From Alphaproteobacteria bacterium (lineage in GTDB: Bacteria; Pseudomonadota; Alphaproteobacteria; GCA-2731375): a DNA stretch of 37,467 bases. Below the pieces are notes generated by a model that saw only the letters and a program-made list of their open reading frames with translations, was not told where the DNA came from and ran no database searches. Location of the stretch: assembly GCA_028824965.1 (NCBI GenBank), contig JAPKBD010000004.1:1-37467 (forward strand), written 5' to 3'. Below are positions 19,005 through 26,635 of the stretch, piece after piece. The position numbers were made by a program, and so were the translations under genes. Every line of letters begins with the position of its first letter. Position 1 is the first letter of the stretch.

Positions 19005-20612
19005 GTGACGCAGATCGGAGCTAACATCAGCCGCCATGGGCTGAACATCCACGGCATCAACAATGCCGCCAACGAATATTGGAATCTGGAAGCGCCCGCG
19101 CTGTACCAGATGGCTTTGGCCAACAATGAAGCGGAATTAAGTCAGGGCGGCGCCCTTGTTTGCCGCACAGGTGTCCATACGGGGCGCTCTGCCAATGACA
19201 AGTTCATTGTGCGTGAGGCAGAGAATGAAGCCAATATCGATTGGGGCTCTGTTAACAAGCCGATCGAACCCGATCAATTCGACGATATTTTGCAGGCGCA
19301 CCTGGCCCATTACGAAGGCAAGGACCTGTATGTCCAGGATGTCTGGGCCGGTGCCGACAAGGGCCACCGTCTGGCCGTTCGGGTTGTAACTGAACAGGCC
19401 TGGCATACATTGTTTGCCCGCAACATGTTCATTCAGCCCACAGCGGAAGAACTGGCGAATTTCGAACCGCAGTTCACGATCATGCAGGCGCCTGAGTTGG
19501 AGGCACCAACGGGTACCCCAGGTTTGGGATCCGGTACCTATATTCTGGCGAATTTCGAACGGCGTATTGTTCTGATCGGCGGTACGTCTTATGCGGGCGA
19601 GATCAAAAAGTCCGTATTTTCGATCCTGAATTATATTCTGCCGGGCAATGATGTCTTGCCCATGCATTGTTCCGTCAATGTGGGCGCGGATGGTGGTGCG
19701 GCGATTTTCTTTGGCCTTTCGGGCACCGGCAAAACCACGTTATCGGCGGATCCCAACCGGCAGTTGGTGGGCGATGATGAACATGGTTGGGGTGATGCCG
19801 GCCTGTTCAATTTTGAAGGCGGCTGTTACGCCAAGGTGATTAATCTGTCGGCCGAGGCGGAACCGGAAATTTTTGCCACCACACGGCGTTTCGGCACAGT
19901 GCTTGAAAATGTTGTGATGGACCCTGATACACGGGTTCTGGATCTGGACGATGGCCGCTATACGGAAAACACCCGGGCCTCGTACCCATTGGACTTTATT
20001 CCGAATATCGCCGAATCCGGTACGTCCGGGCATCCGCGCAATGTAGTGATGTTGACGGCGGATGCCTTTGGCGTGCTGCCGCCGCTATCCAAGTTGACGC
20101 CCGAACAGGCGATGTATCATTTCCTCTCGGGCTATACGGCCAAGGTTGCCGGCACGGAAAAAGGCGTGGGCAGCGAACCGCAGGCGACGTTCTCCGCCTG
20201 TTTTGGTGCCCCTTTCATGCCGCGTCATCCGGCGGTTTATGGCAACATGTTGCGCGATCGTATTGCCGAACACGGCGTCGATTGCTGGTTGGTCAACACA
20301 GGTTGGACCGGTGGCATTTATGGCACCGGTTATCGGATGCCGATCCAGCACACGCGGGCTTTGTTAAGCGCGGCGCTGGAAGGGCAATTGGTCGATGTGG
20401 CGTTCCGGAAGGACGAAAATTTCGGCCTTTTGGTCCCTGAATCCTGCCCTGGTGTTCCCAGCGAAATTCTTAATCCGCGCAGCACATGGTCGGACGGTGC
20501 GGCCTATGATGCCCAGGCAAAAGATTTGGTCGCGTTGTTCCAGGCGAATTTTGCTAAATACGATGCCCACGTGGATGACAGCGTGAAGGCTGCCGCCCCG
20601 AAGGCTGCCTAG
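19005..20612 (+). CDS. pckA: phosphoenolpyruvate carboxykinase (ATP)
   Basis: [41 protein letters not shown] signature; GTG start with AGGAGA upstream. Confidence 0.97.
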   Translation: MTQIGANISRHGLNIHGINNAANEYWNLEAPALYQMALANNEAELSQGGALVCRTGVHTGRSANDKFIVREAENEANIDWGSVNKPIEPDQFDDILQAHLAHYEGKDLYVQDVWAGADKGHRLAVRVVTEQAWHTLFARNMFIQPTAEELANFEPQFTIMQAPELEAPTGTPGLGSGTYILANFERRIVLIGGTSYAGEIKKSVFSILNYILPGNDVLPMHCSVNVGADGGAAIFFGLSGTGKTTLSADPNRQLVGDDEHGWGDAGLFNFEGGCYAKVINLSAEAEPEIFATTRRFGTVLENVVMDPDTRVLDLDDGRYTENTRASYPLDFIPNIAESGTSGHPRNVVMLTADAFGVLPPLSKLTPEQAMYHFLSGYTAKVAGTEKGVGSEPQATFSACFGAPFMPRHPAVYGNMLRDRIAEHGVDCWLVNTGWTGGIYGTGYRMPIQHTRALLSAALEGQLVDVAFRKDENFGLLVPESCPGVPSEILNPRSTWSDGAAYDAQAKDLVALFQANFAKYDAHVDDSVKAAAPKAA

Positions 20613-20785
20613 CGAACAGCCTCTGGCTTATGGTGAGAGCCCAAGTGCATGTAGACAGGTGTGGCCATCTGCCGCATTGGCGCGCGGCACGAGGGGCCCT
20701 ATCTTGCTGCTCAACGATTGATCGCCCGTAAGGGGATGTAATCGTCACAGGGGCTTGGTATTCGATCAAACAGGTTAAATTTGGA

Positions 20786-20810
20786 ATCAAATTGAAGCTG
20801 ATAATTTGAT
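20786..20810. promoter_or_regulatory. inverted repeat ATCAAATT-N9-AATTTGAT upstream of the phosphate permease
   Basis: Perfect 8-bp arms in the pckA-PiT intergenic region. Confidence 0.45.
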
Positions 20811-20823
20811 CTATCTCAAAAAG

Positions 20824-20867
20824 TTAGAGCAACTTGCCTGCGTTCAATAGAACGCAGATCGCTCTAA
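20824..20867 (+). promoter_or_regulatory. compound nested hairpin in the leader of the phosphate permease
   Basis: Outer TTAGAGC (20824-20830)/GCTCTAA (20861-20867); inner CTGCGTTC (20838-20845)-AATA-GAACGCAG (20850-20857). Ends 18 nt before the ATG at 20886. Confidence 0.55.
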
Positions 20868-20885
20868 GCGCGGGGGCGCGGGTTA

Positions 20886-22385
20886 ATGTATAAAGAGACA
20901 CTCAGCAAGGATCTGGCCAAATTTGACCGGATTGGCGCTGCAACACTGGAACATGCGCGGCCCGTCACAAAGCTGGGCCTGGCGCTGTTGTTCCTGTTGA
21001 TCGTTTGGGTCGGCGTCACCATTATCAGTGCGGGCGGGGAACAGCACATCGTGGTGATTACAGCCGGCATTATCGGCGGCTATATGGCATTGAATATCGG
21101 TGCCAACGATGTCGCCAATAATGTGGGGCCCGCCGTCGGCTCCCGCGCCCTGACCATGGTGGGGGCTTTGATCATCGCCTCAGTTTTTGAGGCCCTGGGC
21201 GCCATTGTCGCAGGCGGTGATGTGGTCAACACCATATCCAAGGGCATAATCGCACCGGATGATTTTCCCAGCTCCGACATGTTTATCTGGAGCATGCTGT
21301 CGGCCTTGTTAGCTGCTGCCCTGTGGGTCAATATTGCCACGATGGTGAACGCCCCTGTTTCAACCACCCATTCCATTGTTGGTGGGGTTATTGGTGCCGG
21401 TATCGCTGCCGTGGGTTTCAGCGTCATTAACTGGCCGACGTTGGGTATGATCGCTGCATCCTGGGTTATTTCACCTCTTATGGGCGGCGTTATAGCGGCA
21501 ATTTTCCTGGCCTTTATCAAGGCCAATATCATCTATCGCGATGACAAGATTGCCGGAGCCAAGCGTTGGGTGCCGATCCTGGTAGCGTTGATGGCCGGGG
21601 TGTTTTCCGCCTATCTGGTCATGAAAGGTCTAAAGCGGGTCTGGACGCCTGATGGCTGGACCATCACTGCCATTGGCGTCGCGGTTTTCGCGGGGTCCTA
21701 TTTCATTCTAAATCCGCTGATCCGCAAGCAGGCGGAAGGCATGGAAAACCGCAATAAATCTGTGCGGACATTATTTACAATTCCACTGATCTGCTCTGCT
21801 GCCCTGTTGTCTTTCGCCCATGGCTCTAACGATGTGGCGAATGCGGTTGGTCCCTTGGCAGCAATTGTGGGTGCTGCGGAAACCGGAGAGGTGGCCGCAA
21901 AGGTGGAAATCCCCCTTTGGGTCATGTTCATCGGCGCTGCCGGAATATCGGCGGGTTTGTTACTGTTCGGCCCGAAATTGATCCGTACCGTCGGTCAGCA
22001 GATTACCAAGATGAACCCCATGCGGGCCTATTGCGTGGCCCTGTCGGCGGCAATTACCGTGATCATTGCCTCAACCATGGGCTTGCCTGTCAGTTCGACC
22101 CATATTGCGGTGGGTGCAGTTTTTGGCGTGGGCTTTTACAGGGAATGGCAAACTGCGCGACGGACCCATATCAACCATGGCCGCTATGGTGAGGCGGGCC
22201 GGCGCATTAGGGCGAACAAGCGCAATGGTGACAATACAGAAAACTCGGCGCGCGCCTTGCGGCGCAGATTGGTCCGCCGCTCTCACGTCATGACAATTGC
22301 TGCCGCCTGGGTCATTACAGTACCTGCATCAGCCGTGATGGCAGGCGCAATTTTCTGGACCCTGCAGTATGTTCGTAGTTTTTAA
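20886..22385 (+). CDS. inorganic phosphate transporter, PiT family
   Basis: Duplicated signatures NIGANDVANNVGPAVGSRALT and FAHGSNDVANAVGPLAAIVG; PVSTTHSIVGGV and PVSSTHIAVGAV. Confidence 0.94.
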   Translation: MYKETLSKDLAKFDRIGAATLEHARPVTKLGLALLFLLIVWVGVTIISAGGEQHIVVITAGIIGGYMALNIGANDVANNVGPAVGSRALTMVGALIIASVFEALGAIVAGGDVVNTISKGIIAPDDFPSSDMFIWSMLSALLAAALWVNIATMVNAPVSTTHSIVGGVIGAGIAAVGFSVINWPTLGMIAASWVISPLMGGVIAAIFLAFIKANIIYRDDKIAGAKRWVPILVALMAGVFSAYLVMKGLKRVWTPDGWTITAIGVAVFAGSYFILNPLIRKQAEGMENRNKSVRTLFTIPLICSAALLSFAHGSNDVANAVGPLAAIVGAAETGEVAAKVEIPLWVMFIGAAGISAGLLLFGPKLIRTVGQQITKMNPMRAYCVALSAAITVIIASTMGLPVSSTHIAVGAVFGVGFYREWQTARRTHINHGRYGEAGRRIRANKRNGDNTENSARALRRRLVRRSHVMTIAAAWVITVPASAVMAGAIFWTLQYVRSF

Positions 22386-22453
22386 GGCCATTCGTTTTTT
22401 GGTCATGAATAGCGCTCGGAAATAGCTCTTGAGAACAGGGATGAACAGGCATC

Positions 22454-23128
22454 ATGCTGCTGGCAATTGAGGGTATAGACGGCGCCGGTAAAGGCACCCT
22501 ATGTCGGGAATTATTGGTCCGCGCCAAAGCTGCCGGAATCAACGCTGCCACTTTGTCTTTTCCCCGTTATGAGGAAACCCAGTTTTCCGACCTGGTGGGT
22601 CGGTATCTTCGTGGCGAGATGGGGGCCATTGATCAAGTGCCCGTGCGCCAGGCCGCCCTGCTATATGCTGGTGACCGCTTTGAAAGCCGGGATCGTTTGT
22701 TGGCCCTTATCGCAGACCATGATCTGGTGATCCTGGACCGCTATGTGGCATCCAATATTGCTTACAACGGCGCCAAGGTTTCCGGTCAAGCGCGTGATGA
22801 GCTGATGACCTGGATCGAACAGCTGGAATTCGGTATGTTCGAATTGCCCCGCCCGGACCTGACGTTGTTGCTGGCAACATCCACGGCCCTTGCCGACCGA
22901 TTGGTCGGCGAAAAAGCCGCCCGCAGCTATACGGACGAAACCAGAGACATGCATGAAGCCGACCGGGGTTATCTGGACCTGGTCGCCGACGTCTATGGCC
23001 AACTGGCCGTCGCCGGCGGCGATCACTGGTTGGTGGTTGATCCGACAGACGGTGCCGGTAACTTGCGACCACCCGATGATATCGCAGCCGGGATCTGGCA
23101 ACACCCGGATCTTGCAGCCTTAGGGTAA
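22454..23128 (+). CDS. thymidylate kinase-like protein (atypical subtype)
   Basis: LLAIEGIDGAGKGTLCRELLVRAKAAG P-loop, FPRYEETQFSDLVGRYLRGEMG, DRYVASNIAYNGAK. Confidence 0.82.
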   Translation: MLLAIEGIDGAGKGTLCRELLVRAKAAGINAATLSFPRYEETQFSDLVGRYLRGEMGAIDQVPVRQAALLYAGDRFESRDRLLALIADHDLVILDRYVASNIAYNGAKVSGQARDELMTWIEQLEFGMFELPRPDLTLLLATSTALADRLVGEKAARSYTDETRDMHEADRGYLDLVADVYGQLAVAGGDHWLVVDPTDGAGNLRPPDDIAAGIWQHPDLAALG

Positions 23129-23464
23129 GTCCAAGCTTACCACTATTGCGGCCGAGGCAATGACGGCGAAATCGCCAATGGCCTCATCGGGTACGTCCAG
23201 GCCACCTTTGATCACATTGACTGTGACCGTGCCATAGGGCAATGCCGCTTTAATGGCCTCCCTGTTCACTTTGTCAGGCTCCTGCACCCCGATTGTCACG
23301 TCCACAAACATCCCCGTGGATGGGTCCACGCCCAAGGTTCGGATCATGGTCAGGGATGAATGATGCAGGGCATCGTCCACGGCCCGCAACGCAGCCTTGG
23401 TATAATCGCCGCCGTGCAAATCGTTGCCCGCACCCATTTCCAGTATCACGCGTTTTTTTGTCAT
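23120..23464 (-). CDS. Lin0512-family protein, copy 2
   Basis: KRVILEMGAGNDLHGGDYTKAALRAVDDALHHSSLTMIRTLGVDP...VDVTIGVQEPDKVN...LPYGTVTVNVIKGGLDVPDE. Confidence 0.83.
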   Translation of the reverse strand: MTKKRVILEMGAGNDLHGGDYTKAALRAVDDALHHSSLTMIRTLGVDPSTGMFVDVTIGVQEPDKVNREAIKAALPYGTVTVNVIKGGLDVPDEAIGDFAVIASAAIVVSLDLP

Positions 23465-23829
23465 GACCCGGTCCCGTCCCCCGACCCTTGGGCCATGTCC
23501 AGATAAACGACGGCGGCGGCATGCGCCATCACGGTCGCATCGGTGCCTTGCTCATTGGGGATTTCCAAGCCGCCTTGGACGACTTTCACTGTACCGGTGC
23601 CATGGGGCAATACCGCCAGCACGGCTGCATGGTCCACTTGATCGGGTTGCGGCACACCGATGGTGACGGCGACCTGCATAGAATCTACATCCAGATCCAA
23701 GGCTTTCGCCACTGTCAGTGAATTGTGCCAAAGGGCATCTTTTAAGGCGCGGACCGCTGCCTTGGTATAGTCCGTGCCGCGAATATCGGTACCCATGCCG
23801 ATTTCCAGCACCATACGCTTCATTGTCAT
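23461..23829 (-). CDS. Lin0512-family protein, copy 1
   Basis: MTMKRMVLEIGMGTDIRGTDYTKAAVRALKDALWHNSLTVAKALDLDV...VAVTIGVPQPDQVD...LPHGTGTVKVVQGGLEIPNE. Track ORF extends to 23919 but the paralogue suggests a start near 23829. Confidence 0.83.
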   Translation of the reverse strand: MTMKRMVLEIGMGTDIRGTDYTKAAVRALKDALWHNSLTVAKALDLDVDSMQVAVTIGVPQPDQVDHAAVLAVLPHGTGTVKVVQGGLEIPNEQGTDATVMAHAAAVVYLDMAQGSGDGTGS

Positions 23830-23894
23830 TTGCCTTTCGCCTCCATTCCTGCTTTCCATGGAGCTTAAAGCATCCTGCTTGAATGGAGAAGCAC

Positions 23895-24710
23895 ATGGCT
23901 GATCTGCGTATATTTTCATACATCCCGAACCCCCGCATATGGAAGGCGACGATTGCAGCGCGCCTTTGCGGGGTGGACGTGGAATTGCGCGGGGCCAAAC
24001 CGGGGCAACTATCGGAATGGCTTTGGGATTATGACGCCCGGCCCTTGAACAATGTTGATCGTGCCCGAGGGAAGGAATTGTTGCGGCAAAGCCGAACCGG
24101 CTTCAACACTGAACTGTACAAAACCGATGGCTTTTTGGCGGCGCATCCATTTGGCACCGTCCCGGCGGCATTCGGCCCGAACGGTGATATTGGCATTTTT
24201 GAATCCAATTCTATCGCCAGGGCTGTTGCGCGATTGCGACGTCATGGCCCTGCCTTGTATGGGGATGATCCATATGAGGCATCCCGGATTGATAGTTTTC
24301 TGGATGTTAGTTTGGTCTTTGCCTTGGCCGGACAGAATTATCTTCTCGCCCTAAACAACAATGCCATTACAGCAGACATCCACGGCCAGGCCCGCAAAGC
24401 CTTCACAACGTACATGGCGGGGATGGAGGCGGCGCTTTCGTCCTCGCCAAGCTATCTGGTGGGCGATGACATCACCTTGGCCGATATTGTCTTCGTTGCG
24501 GAACTTTGTTCATTCGCCAGAGAGGCGGTGCATCTTGAACGTTTGTCCGAGCATGGCCTGGAAATCATCTTTCAGCCGGATGCAACGGCGGCTTCGTATC
24601 CTACGGCGATAGCTCATTTTGATGAGCTATGTCAGGGTCCGGCGTTTGTGCCGGACATAGCGCCGTTTATGGAGAAGCTGGAAGCTCGCCGGGAGGCCGG
24701 TTTTAGTTAA
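23895..24710 (+). CDS. glutathione S-transferase-like protein
   Basis: MADLRIFSYIPNPRIWKATIAARLCGVDVELR thioredoxin-like N-terminus; C-terminal YLVGDDITLADIVFVAEL. Track start at 23883. Confidence 0.85.
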   Translation: MADLRIFSYIPNPRIWKATIAARLCGVDVELRGAKPGQLSEWLWDYDARPLNNVDRARGKELLRQSRTGFNTELYKTDGFLAAHPFGTVPAAFGPNGDIGIFESNSIARAVARLRRHGPALYGDDPYEASRIDSFLDVSLVFALAGQNYLLALNNNAITADIHGQARKAFTTYMAGMEAALSSSPSYLVGDDITLADIVFVAELCSFAREAVHLERLSEHGLEIIFQPDATAASYPTAIAHFDELCQGPAFVPDIAPFMEKLEARREAGFS

Positions 24711-24982
24711 TGCCGCGACGGCGTGGGAGGGGCCTCATCAACCAAGTCAAGGTCATCCTCCGCCGACATGGCACCTGTGGAGGCGGCAGCCAGGATTTCA
24801 CCGGCGGTGGAGCCAGCTGACGTGGCCGCATAGGCGGCAAATTCCAGTAGGGTCAGGGCCAGACATTTCGGGCAGATATTTTGCCGTGCCATGGCACCCA
24901 TCAAGCCATCGCCGACGGTCGTGTCGATCAGATTACGAATTTCATCTTCATATTCGTCAGCATGTTTGAAGTCATCATCCAT
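24707..24982 (-). CDS. hypothetical protein with CPKC motif
   Basis: 91 aa: MDDDFKHADEYEDEIRNLIDTTVGDGLMGAMARQNICPKCLALTLLEFAAYAATSAGST...; convergent 4-bp overlap with the GST stop. Confidence 0.55.
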   Translation of the reverse strand: MDDDFKHADEYEDEIRNLIDTTVGDGLMGAMARQNICPKCLALTLLEFAAYAATSAGSTAGEILAAASTGAMSAEDDLDLVDEAPPTPSRH

Positions 24983-25070
24983 GTGGACACCGTCCTTTCT
25001 GCCTAGGCCAGATCAAAGACCAGGCGAAACGGTACTGCCCCCATTGATCCTAAGAGTCCCAAAAGTCCGC

Positions 25071-26627
25071 CTAGAACTGAACCATAATCTCGGCCCGTGC
25101 GCCGGAGCCGTTGTCGCGACCTTCAAGATAGGCAACGAACCCATCAAGTTGCAACTGCACGTGCTGCCCAATTGCTTGCTGGAACTGTACAGTAAACGCA
25201 GCGGCATCGGTGCCGTCGCCATCAGTGCTGAATATATTCCGGGTGTTGTCTTTCAGACCAGCCAACTCCAGAACCAGATTGCGGCGATGATTATCCCAAA
25301 ACGCCTGGTAGCCAATAGCAATACCGGCGACCTGGGTATTGAAGCCGCTCAACTCCGACAGGTGGTTGCCCAAGCTGGGAGAGGCGAATGAGATGCCCAA
25401 GGGTGCCAAAGGACCACCGACGACCGGTTCGCGGCTAACCTGGGTAAAGCGGTCGAAACCATAAAACGGGTTGATATAGACAACGTCGTCAGAACTATGC
25501 GGCGTCCAGGAAATCTCTGCCGAGACCAATACACCGTCAGAGGAGAGCGAATTGTCCGTCTCGTCAGCAATGGATGCGTTGATGCGATAGGCGGTATTGA
25601 AACTTGCAAGACGGCTCCATGGTGTCCAGGAACGTTGTGACGCGGAAATGCCGATATTTACACTGTCGCCGCCTGCGAAATTGTCATCATCATCAACGTG
25701 AATGATATCCAAGCCCCATGTTGTGGTCGGATCATCTGCCTGAAGGAATAGACCGTACAAGCCGCCGGGCTGGTTCAAGCGTTGGCGATTTGAAGGCGCA
25801 CCGCGGTCAATTGAGCCCCAGGAATAGACCGCTGTGGCGCGAATGTTGGAAATACCGGGGGCATGCATATTGTTGCGGACGATACCAACCGAATCCAGGA
25901 AATCATTGATCATGATACCTTCCTGGAAGTGGATCCGTTGCCGGCCTACAGAAAAGCCCCAATCGACAAATTTTGTGCCCTTAGGATCAAGATTTGGAAA
26001 TAACGAGCCTAAATCACCTTCACAAAAGGCTGTGCGGATAAACGTACCCAATTCGGACCGACCGCCTTCTTCACCCTGATGGGATTCCCAGCTGTATCGC
26101 GTGAAATTCGTGAAGCGGTTTTTATCGAGAGGCGCGACACCGACAATGCATTTTTCTGTCGACGTTAATTGCAGGTTGGCGAACAAATCCAGACGTGTCA
26201 CTAGCTCGGTGTTGCGGCCAACGGGGCCGACCGATTCGTAGGTCTGCATAGCCGCACGCCATGTACCGAATACCCAAAGGCATGGCGTCCAAACCGCGCC
26301 GCCCGGAATATTGATACCCTGGGGAATATTGCCTTTACCCAGGAACTTACAGCCCGCCTCGACAACCAGTTCCGGACGTTCCTGGGGAACGACATAAGGT
26401 AATGCTTTGTCTGACAGCAATGGTACCGGAGTCACTTCGCCCAAAGGATACAATCCAAAGAGGCTTTTGGCGTGGCTGTCCGCGGCTGTGCCAACGGTTA
26501 CCGCAATTGCGGCTGTCAGGACTGTCGCCAGTGTACTGTTGCGAAACCAATCATTTCGTCCAGTTTGCTTTTTCATTATCGGTGCCATTCTAAGCTCGCC
26601 TCTCCGATTCAACGGTTTTGTATACAT
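25071..26627 (-). CDS. outer-membrane beta-barrel (porin-like) protein
   Basis: Signal peptide region STLATVLTAAIAVTVGTAADSHAKS, alternating hydrophobic strands, C-terminal ...RAEIMVQF ending in Phe (outer-membrane barrel signature). Likely start at MKKQTGRN. Confidence 0.72.
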   Translation of the reverse strand: MYTKPLNRRGELRMAPIMKKQTGRNDWFRNSTLATVLTAAIAVTVGTAADSHAKSLFGLYPLGEVTPVPLLSDKALPYVVPQERPELVVEAGCKFLGKGNIPQGINIPGGAVWTPCLWVFGTWRAAMQTYESVGPVGRNTELVTRLDLFANLQLTSTEKCIVGVAPLDKNRFTNFTRYSWESHQGEEGGRSELGTFIRTAFCEGDLGSLFPNLDPKGTKFVDWGFSVGRQRIHFQEGIMINDFLDSVGIVRNNMHAPGISNIRATAVYSWGSIDRGAPSNRQRLNQPGGLYGLFLQADDPTTTWGLDIIHVDDDDNFAGGDSVNIGISASQRSWTPWSRLASFNTAYRINASIADETDNSLSSDGVLVSAEISWTPHSSDDVVYINPFYGFDRFTQVSREPVVGGPLAPLGISFASPSLGNHLSELSGFNTQVAGIAIGYQAFWDNHRRNLVLELAGLKDNTRNIFSTDGDGTDAAAFTVQFQQAIGQHVQLQLDGFVAYLEGRDNGSGARAEIMVQF

Positions 26628-26635
26628 CCCGATCG

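Noticed and set aside
18809-19024. 71-aa ORF before pckA as a leader peptide
   Set aside because: Runs across the pckA start in another frame; no supporting ribosome-binding site or conserved pattern.
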